The position numbers and the translations under genes were made by a program. A DNA stretch of 64,000 nt. It comes from Poronia punctata. Its lineage: Eukaryota; Ascomycota; Sordariomycetes; Xylariales; Xylariaceae. The stretch is taken from positions 1 to 64,000 of the forward strand of contig MU401542.1 in the NCBI GenBank assembly GCA_022579005.1, given 5' to 3'. Below, in pieces: positions 1 through 11,548 of the stretch (positions within the stretch are counted from its first letter, which is position 1; every line of letters begins with the position of its first letter). Under the pieces are notes generated by a model. The model was not told the DNA's origin. It saw only the letters and a program-made list of their open reading frames with translations, and made no database searches.

Positions 1-870
1 AAAACTTTTATAATTTATAGTTTAATATTTTATTATAAGCTATTAATAATTTTTTATTTTTTTATAAAAAATAAAAAAGCTATAGTTTTTTTTAGCATAT
101 ATTATACTATTACTTAGCTTATACTATGCTTATATGCTGCCTTATATTGTTTATATACTAAAAAGCAATACTAATACTAACTTTTTTTATATATAGCTAT
201 ACTTATTATTTACTTATGCTAAGCATATATTTTGCTACTAATAACGCTTTTCTTTTTTTTATATATTTTCTTTTAATACTTAAATCTAGGCTTTAGTATT
301 AGCGTTAATATTAGCGCTGCTTTAAGCTTTGCCTTTGCTTATATATGCGTTTTTAGCAGTAGTAGTAGTAGCTATTAAAATTAATATTAGCTTATAACTA
401 TAAGTATAATATAAGCTATATATATAATAAAAGCTAGTTTAAATATTTATAGTTATAAGCTTGCCTTTTTTATTAGCTTTTTTTTTTAATAAAAAATTAT
501 ATTAGCTTAGCATATAAATAATATATAAATAGCATACTTTTATAAGTACGCTTAAGCTTAAGCTTAAATAAGGTTAAAAATAATCTATTAGTATTAAGCA
601 TAGCAACAAAGCTTTGCTATAAACTATTAGTATATACTAAGCATATTTTTAATATCTGCTTATAGTATGCTTACTTTACGCTTGCTAGATTTAAAAGTTA
701 TAAGTATAATAATAAAGGTAATTTATTATAAGGTTAGCATATATTTATAGTTTTTTTTTTTATTATTACTAATACTAATAATTATATTTATAGCTTTTTA
801 AAACTAAGGGCATAATATTTAACTTATAATATATACTATAAATATGCTAAAGGTATATATTAGCCTAGGT

Positions 871-950
871 ATAGGCAAAAGCAAAGGCAAAGGTAAAGGC
901 AAAGGCAAAAGCAAAAGCAAAAGTAAAAATAAAAGTAAAAATAAAATAAA
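871..950. repeat. Degenerate GGCAAA/GCAAAA hexamer tract
   Basis: Tandem hexamers of the form GGCAAA and GCAAAA grade into GTAAAA and ATAAAA toward the right. The grading is what C-to-T and G-to-A transitions would make of an original uniform hexamer repeat. It lies inside the A/T-rich block. Confidence 0.6.
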
Positions 951-3132
951 AAGGCTAGTAAGTATAAAAGTTCTAGGTAAACGTAAAAAAAATATATTTT
1001 AAAAGTTTTTAAGCAATTTAAGCAAGTTAAAAAAAAATAAACAAAAACTATTAAGCTAGCATAAGCTAACTTTATATAAAGCAAAAAGTAAAAAATTAAA
1101 AGGTAATAGTAATAGTAATAGCATTTAAAGCAAAATTAGTAATAAACGTTTTAAAAAATTAATAGTAAAAAGTACTTTTTTAGCATTTGCTAAGTATTTA
1201 TAAACTTAACGCTTAAAAAATGCTAAATTAGCTTAAATAATATAGTAAGTAAAAGTAAAATAAAAAAAATAAAATAAAGCTAGTTAGCATATAAACAATA
1301 TATAATTTACTTATATAGTAAAACTAAGTTTTATACTTTTTAATAAAAGCTAAGTCTTTTTAGCTATATATTATTAGTATATTAATAATATATGCTAAGC
1401 AGTTATAGTATATATATAAGTTACTTAAATTTTATTATATACTTATTAATTAAAAACGTTTTGCTTATGCTTTTAATATATTATTAGCATATATATTATA
1501 TATTAATATTATATAGTAAGTATACTAAAGCTTTTAAATATAACAAGCATTATATTATTTATAAGTTAAAACTTATTTTTTAAATATACTAGCAAAGTAT
1601 ACGTTAGCTATAAGCAAACTATATACTTTAAAAACTTACTTAGTACTAAAAAGCTATTTTTAAATAATTATATTTACTAAGTTTAAGTTAGCACTTATTA
1701 AATAGTTAATATATATAAATTATATACTTTATTATATATTACTTATATACGCTAATATATACATTTTAAATATATTAATAAAGCTTTATAAATTAATATA
1801 TAGTAGTATATATAAAAAGTAAGCTATATATATATTTTTAGTTTATTAATATAAATTACTTTATATATAGTACTACTTTAAATAATAATATTATAATTTT
1901 ATATAGTTAGCATATACTAAGCATAAAAAAAAAACTTTTTATACGTAATTATATAGCTTAAAAAGCTTAACTAAAAAGTTAAAAGCTTAATTTAGCAAAG
2001 CAGTATAGTTAATATATATTAACAATATATTAATAATAAATATATATTAATATTATAAGCTAAGATTTAAATAGCTAAAATAAAGTTAATATAACTTTAA
2101 TATATATATAATAAAAAGTAAGCTTTACTTTAGCAGCTACTTTAATTAGTAATATAAGCTAAACCTATAATTAGCAAAAGCAAGGCATAGGTTAAAAAAA
2201 AGTTATATTTAAAACTTAATTAAACTATACTTTATTATTATTAAAAATTAAGCTTATAAATATTATATTAACAATATATACTATATATATATATATTATA
2301 TAAAAAGTATATGCTTATTATAGTAGTACTTATACTTTAATAAGTTTTAAGCTTTTAATACTTATAAGTTAACATATTTGTTTTTATTAATAAGCATACT
2401 AAGTAAATGCTATATAAATGCTATATAAATGCTAAAGGTATATTATATATATATTATGTAAATATTAAATATAGTATAAAAAATAAAAAAATAATAAAGT
2501 ATATATAGTATAAAAACAGCTTTTTTATTATATATAGTTAGCATATACTAAAGAATTTCTTTTTATATATATAAATTTGCTATATTTATAGCATATAGCC
2601 TTAGCATATACTATATACGTATATATATAATATGCATATATATACTATATATATTAAAAGCATATTTTAATTAAATAAAAAAAAATAAATTAAACTTATA
2701 ATTATATATTAGTTATTATAAAAAAAAGAAAAAAATTTAAAAAGTATATAGAAAAAATTTTTTTTATATAAGTAAATTTTACTAGTTTAAGCGTATGCTT
2801 TATATATATTAACTTTAATATTTTGCTTTATATATATAAACTTAATAGTTACTTACTATTTAACTTAATATATATATAAATATATATTTTAACTTTATAT
2901 ATAAACTAAAAATATTATAATTATAAAGTAACTTATATTATTATAGGTTTTATATATTAATTATATATATTTATAATAAATTAACATTTATATTTATATT
3001 TAGGTTATTTATATATATATAGCATATGTAAACCTGCTATTTTTATAAAAACCCTTTTATATATTGCTTAAAAAATGTATATATTTTTATATATACTAGC
3101 TTTTAATATATAAGTTTGCACCTTTTCTATTA

Positions 3133-3180
3133 AAGCTTAACTAGGGTTAAATTTTTTTTAATTAAACCTTAGCTAAGCTT
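3133..3180. repeat. 20-bp inverted repeat at edge of the A/T block
   Basis: The arms at 3133-3152 and 3161-3180 match as reverse complements at 17 of 20 positions around an 8-nt spacer. The right arm ends where the A/T-rich composition ends. It could be a remnant of a terminal inverted repeat or only a chance hairpin. Confidence 0.5.
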
Positions 3181-3182
3181 TT

Positions 3183-3201
3183 GCGCTAGTGGGACTAGCG
3201 C
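3183..3201. repeat. Perfect 8-bp stem hairpin at composition boundary
   Basis: GCGCTAGT (3183-3190), a GGG loop, then its exact reverse complement ACTAGCGC (3194-3201). It sits immediately next to the 20-bp inverted repeat at the boundary between A/T-rich and genic sequence. Confidence 0.55.
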
Positions 3202-4533
3202 GCTTTTTAACCCCCGCCAAGCTTTTAGTTACCCCAGCTGACCTATATGGTCTCTAGCTAGGTCTACCTAACCCACTGTATTACCGACATGCTCAAGAGT
3301 GGCTGTGTGATTCTCTTCGCTTTATTACCACGCCATTTAATTGGCCTAAAATGGTAAAGGTTCTATTAAAAGAAATAGAAGAGATCTGAGACTCTCCATT
3401 TGCCGAATGCTTTGCAGCCTCTGCTAAAAACTTGGACAATGCCCCCTCTATTAATCCACAGTACTCGCCTACGGGCCTACCAGGCAGCCCAGGGCATTGG
3501 CTGAGAGTGGGCCCATCTCATCTAGCGGGGTCAGAATGCCGGGGCTCCCCCAGTTTCCGCCCCAACACTAGTAAATAGCTGCATCTACTATTATAACCTG
3601 CCGTTCGATTGTACCTCCCTCACCTTTTAGTGGCTATAGTACTATCCCTTTCCACACAAGTGGACGGCAAAGAACAGATAATTAGTCGATCTTTCTCCAG
3701 GACCCTGGGTTTTCGCTATCAAACCGTTGGGCTGTAAATACGAATTCGAGTGATCGACACAAGATTTTCATCACTTTAACATGTATCCCAGTATGCGCTT
3801 CAGGGCGCCGAGGCAATCTAGGTAGCATCGACATTGTGTTCCTACATAAAGTGTATGTTATTATAGACTATAGTCGTGGCGATGCTGATGCTTTCCGCCA
3901 CCCGCATCGCCCATGCTATTGTACCCCAATTGTAGATTCCTTTTTAAACCGCCCGTCTCTTTTCCCCCTCGATTATTACTTGTCAAGAGAGAAATGGAAA
4001 CGGAAGGGAAAGGGAAAGGGAACGTCACGGGGAAATAGAGTTCCATGCCAAGGCAACACAACCGAGTCTCGGTCGCTGACGATTTCCAATTTTTACGAGC
4101 GGTATATTGCGTACCGTCCTGGGAACACCCTGGGCACGGGAAGTTTCACATCGCCTTCTAGGGCTTCTCAATTGAACGAACCCTTTTCATCGTCGAAGAG
4201 GTGGCCGACCCCCAGGACCCTTCTTAACAGCTACACATGAACCAGGGATTCTCTCCGATATTTGTCTGAGCCCTTTCCCCAGTCTAGCGCATCTCATCTC
4301 GTTATTCCACGAGTACACATTTCCAGATACTACATTGCGCCCCCCACCGGTACATTCAGCACCTGGTCGATACGACATTTACTCAGCCCTTTGCGTACCT
4401 CCTTCTGCTTTTGGTCCCTCATTTAGTGTCGCTTCCCTTCCAGCCCCTCGCTTTTAATTCCTGGCCCTTGTTTTAGCTTAGCATTTTTTCTTCCTTTTGA
4501 TATTCTATATTCTAGTGGCTTGCACTGTTTACT
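3202..4533. other. Intergenic, no gene supported
   Basis: Normal-composition sequence between the A/T block and the first gene. Open frames here (about 134 codons at most, beginning at a non-ATG codon) have no recognisable domain. The last 150 bp before 4534 are pyrimidine-rich, as expected for a fungal promoter and 5' leader. Confidence 0.6.
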
Positions 4534-6666
4534 ATGGCCCAGGTTCAATCGCCGAGTGCAATTCGAGCCATGGCGCCATCATTCAATGATATTTTCCTAC
4601 GTCTTCCGCCTTCATCCGCCATCCTCGTGCTGAACGCTGTATTCGGCTTGACAGCCGGACACGCTGTTCCCCGACAAACCAAAGTGGTTGACTTCCACAC
4701 ATTGAGCGTCATACCGTTCCCTCCAGCCCCCACGGACGCTCCAAGGTCGCCCTTCGATCTTCTGCGGCGGGAGGATAACACGATATGTGGTTATATAGGC
4801 GGAAACCCAGATCTTCCGGCAACGTGCTTGGCGGGATCGCATTGCGTATTGGACGCGGCCAACTCGGCAGTGGGATGCTGTCCGAATGGCGGAGCTTGCA
4901 CGACCGGAGTTTTCACAGGCTGCGTGGATTGGAATAGCGACCCGCAAACCGAGATCAACCCATACGTCTTTACATGTCAGGGTTCAGACGTGTGTTATAA
5001 AAACAATTTTGCCGGTGGATATTTCCAGTACGGTTGCGGTACCGCATTTGATTTAGGGACCACCGTCCATGCATCCGCTAGTGGTGCATCGGCAGCTTTG
5101 AGCATCGGGACCGTTCATGTCAGCCTGACTGAATCAGCGAAGAGTCTCGCCACTCCGACGACAATAGGAACTTGGCCAACCGAAACAGGAGAATCAAGAG
5201 AAACAAGTGCGACAAGCGAAACGAGTCCAACTAGTGGATCAAGTGAGACGAGCCAAAATCGCCAAACGAGCACAGCAGATGAGACGAGCCAAACGAGCGA
5301 AACGAGTATAACAGGCGGAACGAGCACAACAGGCGAAACGACCCCGGCGTCAACCAGCTCTTCCACCACTCTCTCCACAACAACATCCGACACGACATCT
5401 TCACAATCACATTCAAGCTCATCCACAAATTCAAAGACCGACTCTTCTTCTTCAACATCATCTAAAACTCAGTCGACCTCGTCAACAACCGCCGCCGTCG
5501 AAACATCTTCCTCGACCCCATCCCCGAGCACAACAGAAGCTGCAGGGCCCGCGAAGAAAAACCATACGGGAGCTATTGTCGGCGGAGTTATTGGCGGTGC
5601 CGCGGGCCTTTTATCGATATTAGCCCTCCTATTCTTCTGTTTGCGCCGCCGCAAGAACCCCAATCGTCGCACAGGGCCAGGGGCGGCGCCACAATCATCG
5701 CCCGTACCGAACCACCCTAGGTAAGTATTATTTCCCAAATAATTGTTTGATATTATCGTTATTACCCCTTGCCGTCTTCTTGGTCTGACAGTTTGATATA
5801 GTGAAATGCAATCGCATGGGGCGGCTTTCGCACCGCTGCCATCCTGGAACGAAGATGAAAACTCAGAACCCTACCATGGCGATGAGCATCCTTACGAACC
5901 GGATGCATACGGGCCGCTCGAGCCCTCACTTCCTCCTGCGTCAGTCGCGCCACCTGCACCCGCCAGCATCAGCAACAATTACACGCAGCCGCTGCGTATG
6001 TATCCAGCGTTGCCGCCTGGGGGTATCCTGACACCAGTTGTAGAGGAATCATCGCTGGAAGATGGGAATCCGTCTTCAACGGGTGCAACAACGGGCGAAT
6101 CATCAGTGGGTGCAATAACGGGTGGATCATCAACGGGTGCAACAACGGGCGAATCATCAGTGGGTGCAATAACGGGTGGATCATCAACGGGTGCAACAAC
6201 GGGCGAATCATCAGTGGGTGCAACAACGGGTGGATCATCAACGGGTGAATCAACAGGTGAAGCAACACGTGCAGCAACATTTATTCCAAAACTTGTTTCG
6301 ACGCGAGCTCTAAGACGGAAGCCGACAAAGGCATCGGCCCGTGCTCCGGTGCCTGCGCCAGTGCTAGCGCCAGTACCAGAACCGGTTTGGGAACCGGAAC
6401 CAGAACCGGAACCGGAACCAGAACCAGAACCAGAGCCGCAGGGACGGGAGATTGATGATTTTTCGCGTGCGTACTCGATGGCCGGTATTGGACAGTTGCC
6501 GGATGATGGCGTCGAGGATGACCGGACCCCTCTACGGCCCAATGTCGACGACAATAGCATCGGTAGCAGCACGCTAGCGATCCACCCTCCTCGCCGGTAC
6601 CAGGTCGGTGACGGCCCACTGTGGCAGCAAAATCGAGAGCTAGATCGCAATCTCATGTGGATGTAA
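4534..6666 (+). CDS. Single-pass surface protein: Cys-rich ectodomain, Ser/Thr-rich stalk, long cytoplasmic tail
   Basis: Two exons, 4534-5720 and 5802-6666, joined through an 81-nt GTAAGT...TAG intron, give 683 residues. A hydrophobic signal-like segment lies at about 27-43; Met13 is an alternative start. A region with many cysteines follows (about 84-170), then a Ser/Thr-rich stalk (about 175-345) likely to be O-mannosylated. One membrane span (about 346-370, GAIVGG...FFCL) is followed by the basic stop-transfer run RRRK. The tail of some 310 residues carries three 18-residue Gly/Thr/Ser repeats and a Glu-Pro tract. This architecture resembles Mid2/Wsc-like wall sensors and other fungal mucin-like proteins, but the Cys pattern is not one I can name as WSC, so a sensor role is inference. 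The frame is continuous and the splice restores it exactly. Confidence 0.8.
6082..6243 (+). repeat. Coding minisatellite, three 54-bp units
   Basis: Units at 6082-6135, 6136-6189 and 6190-6243 encode an 18-residue repeat (GATTGESSVGAITGGSST, last copy with one change). They lie in the cytoplasmic tail of the surface protein, followed downstream (about 6380-6435) by a GAACCG/GAACCA hexamer tract coding for Glu-Pro. Confidence 0.9.
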
Positions 6667-8148
6667 GGTGCCCCCCACACATGTTGCATTGTTGGCGTTA
6701 TATCATATTTATTACTGGACCGGAATATGCATCATGTGCGATTGTTGGAGTTACTGGAGTTTGACATACTTCATTGAGGTTTAGGCGTTGAGACATTTGT
6801 TTATGGAGTTTTTATTTTTATTTTTTTTGTCTTTGGTATTAATACTGGAGTAGGCGGCGGCATTTTAACCTCGGAAGAGAGAAAGGGGGATCAGGGTCAG
6901 CATCAGGATCAGCATCGGACTTGGAAAGTTAAGGGAGCATAAGGGCGGTGTTTAGGCAAATTCTCTTATCTATATTATATTTTACGTCGTATAATTAATG
7001 AAGAGCGCGGACATATATATGACTTGGTATTCTGGAGACAAGCAAGTGTTATTTTGAATATGCTGGAGCAAATTTTCGGAGCGGAAACATACATCATTAG
7101 GTTAGAAGAAAATAATTTTGCATCGGCCTGCCTCTCTCTGACTTACCTTACTTTTAAATATGCTGAAGCGAATCATCTTTTAGAAACTACCAGGTCTACT
7201 GCTGATGTGTCCCCTCCCTTTTTAGTCTTCCTGTACTGCGAATCTGATAAAGGGGATTCAGAAATATCCCTTGGTATCCGTCCGTCTTACCAAGATCATA
7301 GATGGCATACATACGTACAGGTATGTAAATCCATCCAAACAGCATCATCAAGAACCAAGATGGGAACAACATCAACATTTAATTGTTTTAATAACCATTT
7401 CGTAAAGTAAGGTATGCAGGTTGGGTTAAGCGTCTAATTAAAAGTACAAACAAAGCTAGAAAGAAAAAAAGAAGAAAAAAAAACCCCCCACCCGAAGCAA
7501 ACGATTGAAGAAAAAGGACGAGAGGCGGTACATACATGTATATATACCCTAGGTTAGATACTTTAGGTACTGTACACTCTTTCCCCTTTCCCTCGCTATC
7601 ATCCTTTGACGAAGATAGACGACAGACGACAGACGACAGACAAGTCGTTATTCCGATTCATTACAACTAATTAAATAAATGAATTAAGCATTCGCCGATT
7701 TCTTTTTAAAAACCCCTTCCCTCCTCCTCCTCCTTCTTCGTTGGGTGAGTAAAGTAGGTACCTAGTCAATGCATCCCGCTCGTGTATCGCCCGCCCGTCC
7801 CAGTTTTTGTTTTGCCAGCCAGCCAGCCAGACCAGATACCCTTCTCCCCAACCCCAACCCACCTCCCTACCCTTATAAGGTACAGACTATGAGAGAACTC
7901 CCTTCCACACCTGTGTTGTAAATGCCCAGTAAAGTCAAGGCTGACATTGTAATTAATCAACCAGCCGTCTTCACACATCCACGTCGTTTCATTCGTTTTC
8001 TTCCCAGGAATAGAGAAGAGAGAGAGTGTTTCGAACCAGCGGGGGCTCATAAATGCACTTTATGGAGCAGGGTTTCGGCACCTATAGATTGCGGGCAAGA
8101 AGAATCGCATTGTAAAAAGAAAAAAAAGTCTGGAACTACATTGGCACC
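6667..8148. other. Intergenic between convergent genes, no gene supported
   Basis: This gap lies between the 3' ends of the surface-protein gene and the CENP-B-type gene. It holds A-rich and pyrimidine runs and a short GACAGAC tandem at about 7617-7640. The frames present (up to 128 codons) have no domain and start at non-ATG codons or look random. It probably holds the two 3' UTRs. Confidence 0.6.
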
Positions 8149-9624
8149 CTAAACAACCACATGGGTACTCAAGTGTTCCACGGCCTCTTTGATGCTCCGG
8201 AGCATGCGTTGATTGACACAGAATGGGCAACGCAGAGGTCGGTCCGTGGTTGATAATGGGTGACCGCTCGATATCGGGGTGAGTTGTAAAGACTGGTCAT
8301 CCGGTCCAACAGGGGTGTACTGGGAACTTGGCCGGGGAGGGGCCGCAGGTGTGGAAAGACCTGGTGCGATGGGAGGCAGACCTTGATCCTGGCGGTCGCG
8401 CTGTTCCCTCACCGCTGCAGCTTCAGCTTCCGCATCAGCTTCTTCCTGTTGCATCTGACGTAATGCATTCTGCAAGACGACCTCGGGGTCTTCCGCCTCG
8501 GCATAGGCGTCCGGATCATTTGGTCCAGCTCCAGGGGGCATACCTGGATGTGGAGTGGGATTCTCAAGCCGGCGAATGACCTCGTCACGAACACGGGCGC
8601 ATGTCGTGAGGCTTGCCTCGGCCCCGATGACGCGAAGGATGGAATCGCGCATGGCAGCCGGGCTTGTTTCCGCACTAATGCTCATGAAGCGAGGGACAAC
8701 CTCTGCAAGGTATGGGATGTCTTCGGCAGGATTCGGTGCGCTGCCATGGCGACGCTGGCGTCTGATAAGTAGACCATAACGCTTTTTGAATCGGTGAATC
8801 CAGCCAGGCGAGAACTCGGGCGGAGGTTCGTCCTTGTATCGTGGTAGCTGCTGAAATATCGCCTTGGCCTTCTCCGCAAGTTCCTCGTTGCTCGGACTAC
8901 GCCCAGATGCGACTACTTGACCATGCCAGAGGAGGACGAGCTTTTCGACGTCGGGCCAGTTACCGAAACGTAGTCGTGAACCACTAAACTGGCTATCGTT
9001 GTCGAGGCGAGCATACTTGGGCGATAGTGAATGCGAGATGGTGGACTGGCTGACGTTTTGGCCGTATTGGCTGAAGAACCACTCGATGCAAGCCTTGTGC
9101 GACGGACGCGTCGTCTGGGAATGAGCCCAGCGACGAAGAGCGCGTCGCTGGTCGAGGGTCAAAGAATGTCTCTCTTTGGGTGTGTGCGCAGATGGTGGCG
9201 TGTTCTCTTCCTGTTCATTCTGCTGGACGTGGCTCATATCCACGTTGGTGAGCTCGGGGTTGATATTCGGGTCGAGATCGGGATTGATATTGGAATGGCT
9301 GGTGCTGCTCTCGTCGACGTCGACATCACCATCGACATCTACATCGACATCCATGTCGACATCGCTTTTGAATTCGCCCTTAAAGTCGCCTTTATAATCT
9401 ACGGACAGGGATGTATTGTCGTGGGGTTGCGGTTGTTGCTGCTGCTGATGCGTATGCGCATGCGGATGCGGATGTTGATGCTGATGCTGATGCTGTTGTT
9501 GATTCTGGGGTTGGACCTGTTGTTCGTGTGTTTGTGATTGTGGGTGCTGATGTTGGTGCTGCTGCGTCGAGATGTCGCCCAAAGCGGACGCTGCAGCCGC
9601 GGCAGCAGTGGACATTTCGCTCAT
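8149..9624 (-). CDS. CENP-B-type helix-turn-helix DNA-binding protein
   Basis: Single exon of 491 residues, ATG at 9624 and stop TAG at 8149. Residues 20-68 are Gln/His-rich, 76-105 an acidic DV-repeat. A CENP-B N-terminal helix-turn-helix is seen at about 152-206 (LTLDQRRALRRWA... through SQSTISHSLSPKY). A second CENP-B-type HTH spans about 222-288, ending in GWIHRFKKRYGL, the hallmark of the family. No DDE transposase domain follows; instead the protein continues through a Pro-rich linker to a C-terminal CxxC...HxxxH element (CPFC, then HLSTH) that looks like one zinc finger. The pairing of the two HTHs is that of fission yeast Abp1/Cbh and of pogo/Fot1 transposases, so this is probably a host-retained derivative. 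A role in centromere, replication-origin or repeat silencing is inference only. Confidence 0.85.
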   Translation of the reverse strand: MSEMSTAAAAAASALGDISTQQHQHQHPQSQTHEQQVQPQNQQQHQHQHQHPHPHAHTHQQQQQPQPHDNTSLSVDYKGDFKGEFKSDVDMDVDVDVDGDVDVDESSTSHSNINPDLDPNINPELTNVDMSHVQQNEQEENTPPSAHTPKERHSLTLDQRRALRRWAHSQTTRPSHKACIEWFFSQYGQNVSQSTISHSLSPKYARLDNDSQFSGSRLRFGNWPDVEKLVLLWHGQVVASGRSPSNEELAEKAKAIFQQLPRYKDEPPPEFSPGWIHRFKKRYGLLIRRQRRHGSAPNPAEDIPYLAEVVPRFMSISAETSPAAMRDSILRVIGAEASLTTCARVRDEVIRRLENPTPHPGMPPGAGPNDPDAYAEAEDPEVVLQNALRQMQQEEADAEAEAAAVREQRDRQDQGLPPIAPGLSTPAAPPRPSSQYTPVGPDDQSLQLTPISSGHPLSTTDRPLRCPFCVNQRMLRSIKEAVEHLSTHVVV

Positions 9625-10482
9625 GGCGAAAGGAAGGGGGCGTCGGGAACCGGAATGCGACCTTGATGGTCGGCGATGACGGTGAATGCGATTGTCCTCA
9701 GCCGATTGAATGAATTTCAGGCCTAAGCGTGTAAACGAGCTGAGTTGCGGGTTTTGAAGGATAAAGGGGCGAGATTTGTGTTTAACAGAAGGAAAAGATG
9801 GAGCAAAGGGAGGTTGGTGGCTTGGGAATTGAGAGAAAATGCCCCAAAACGTGGGTGGGGCATCTGGGCGGAGCTCTTCGGTTTAACCCTAGAACAAACA
9901 TATCGGGGGCAACGTAGCCAATCAGGACCGTGTCTGGGATGCAATCGTCTGTTTCCGGTATAGTCCAAGGTGGCCTGTGCTGTGTCTGATTGCATTTGAG
10001 CGAATTTATGCTTCAAATCACCCGAGCTGATTAAATAAATGTTCTCGTTATAGCCAATACACCATACAATAGAAGTACCTCTATTGCCATGGCACCATGG
10101 GTATGGACTTGATTTCAGGTCGCTCCTGAAAAAAGATGGCGAGAAGCGCAATAATGTTGTTTCCTACCTGCATTGGTATGCTTGTTTGTAGACCAATATA
10201 CGCGTGTGTATGCCGTCGAAGTGACGTTCTGTTACTATCTATAGATTTAATCTGAAATAATCGCAATATAATACCAGGTCTACATACAAGTAGGTAGGCT
10301 ATGCCCAAACATATAGACACGAAGGGTATGATATATTATTACATCCGTGTCTATAAGGGTGTCAAACTTCCACGTTCTACATAAGCGCTTGCTTTGTTTG
10401 CACCATCTCATATCTAGGCTTCCTCGTAGTCCTCGGAACGCCTAGAAAGCAAATTGTATTTCACTTTGCCCGGACTCAGACC
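9625..10482. other. Intergenic, no gene supported
   Basis: The 5' flank of the CENP-B-type gene and 3' flank of thymidylate synthase, both minus strand. Frames up to 142 codons have no recognisable content. The part near 10481 probably carries the thymidylate synthase 3' UTR. Confidence 0.6.
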
Positions 10483-11548
10483 TCAGACAGACATCTTCAT
10501 CGCAATCGTCTTGTGCGGGTTATAGTCCTTGACGATGATATCCTCTGCTTTCCAACCATCGATGCTGCCGCCTTTTTCCCTCGTCATCTCCAGGGTAGGG
10601 AACGGCCTCGGCTCCCTCTCGAGCTGCACCTTGAGCGCATCGACATGGTCGCAGTACACATGCGCATCGCCCATGACGTGCGTCAGACTGCCGGGCACCA
10701 GCTCACAGACGTGAGCGATCATGTGGGTGAGCAGCGCATAGCTGGCAATGTTGAAAGGCACGCCAAGACCCATGTCGCAAGAGCGCTGATACAACTGACA
10801 GTGCAGGTGTCCCTGCTTCTTCTGCTTCTTCTTCTCCTCCTCCTCGCCATCATCTGTCGTGCTGCTGCGCGGGTATGACACGTAGAATTGCGCAAACATG
10901 TGACATGGCGGGAGCGCCATCTTTTTCAGATCTGCCGGGTTCCAAGCGCTCATGATGATGCGGCGGTCATAGGGGTTCGTCCGCAGTTTGTGGATGACTT
11001 CTGCAAGCTGATCTACGCCCTGGCCCGTGTAGTCGGTCTTTGCATCGACGTATTCTGCGCCAAAATGGCGCCACTGGAATCCGTACACCGGGCCCAAATC
11101 GCCCACTTCGCGATGCGATAGCCCCACACTGTCGAGGAATTCGCGTGAGCCATTCCCGTCCCATATCTTTACACCTGCCTCAGACAGAGGCTTTGACGAT
11201 GTGTTCCCTTCTATAAACCATAGTAGCTCGGCAACGACAGCTTTCAGGAACACACGCTTTGTGGTTAGCAGGGGCAGAATCGGCTGTCCGTTGTTGTTCA
11301 ATGAGAATTTTAGCGGTGTAGGCGCAAATATGGAATATGTGCCGGTACCAGTCCTGTTTATTATGTGTCAGTCTACAAGCTGCTACTAATCAAGATATGT
11401 TCTGGTCTTATATATCAAACACTTACCTATCGGGACGGTGCTCGCCATTTGTTAATATCTCCTGAACCAGGTCAAGATACTGTAACTCTTCATGTCTTTT
11501 TATCGACCGCGTGTCTTTATCAACACCATTCTCAATATTTGATGCCAT
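10483..11548 (-). CDS. CDC21: Thymidylate synthase
   Basis: Makes dTMP from dUMP using methylene-tetrahydrofolate. Exon 1 is 11427-11548 (ATG at 11548), exon 2 is 10483-11353, with a 73-nt GTAAGT...CAG intron; together 330 residues. The splice falls inside the folate/phosphate signature and restores [13 protein letters not shown] (residues 38-50). The active-site cysteine is in [10 protein letters not shown] at about residue 191. [12 protein letters not shown], the [20 protein letters not shown] block and HVYCDH near the C-terminus are all present. A lysine/glutamate-rich insert of about 20 residues ([14 protein letters not shown]) lies after the catalytic Cys strand, before [10 protein letters not shown]; low-complexity inserts here occur in other fungal enzymes. 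An ATG-less frame starting further in would miss the essential arginine loop, so the two-exon model is preferred. Confidence 0.96.

Larger units (their letters stand above)
1..3180. other. A/T-rich RIP-type block, no intact gene
   Basis: The sequence is almost entirely A and T, with residual G and C mainly in words such as AGCT, TAGC and AAGC. No open frame of convincing length or composition exists on either strand. Composition changes abruptly near 3180 to normal genic sequence. This is the pattern left by repeat-induced point mutation on a duplicated (usually transposon) sequence. The block runs off the left edge, so its ends and parent element cannot be defined. Similar phrases recur inside it, for example GTTAGCATATACTAA near 1910 and near 2540, suggesting internal repeats. 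I could not recognise a protein relic here. Confidence 0.8.

Noticed and set aside
3836..4240. 134-codon plus-strand frame
   Set aside because: Begins at a GTG, has no domain and no supporting splice or leader context.
5979..6689. 236-codon open frame on the minus strand
   Set aside because: It is antisense to the tail repeats of the surface protein; the low-complexity repeat keeps several frames open.
9031..9537. 168-codon plus-strand frame
   Set aside because: Antisense shadow of the CENP-B-type gene, driven by its His/Gln and Asp/Val repeats.
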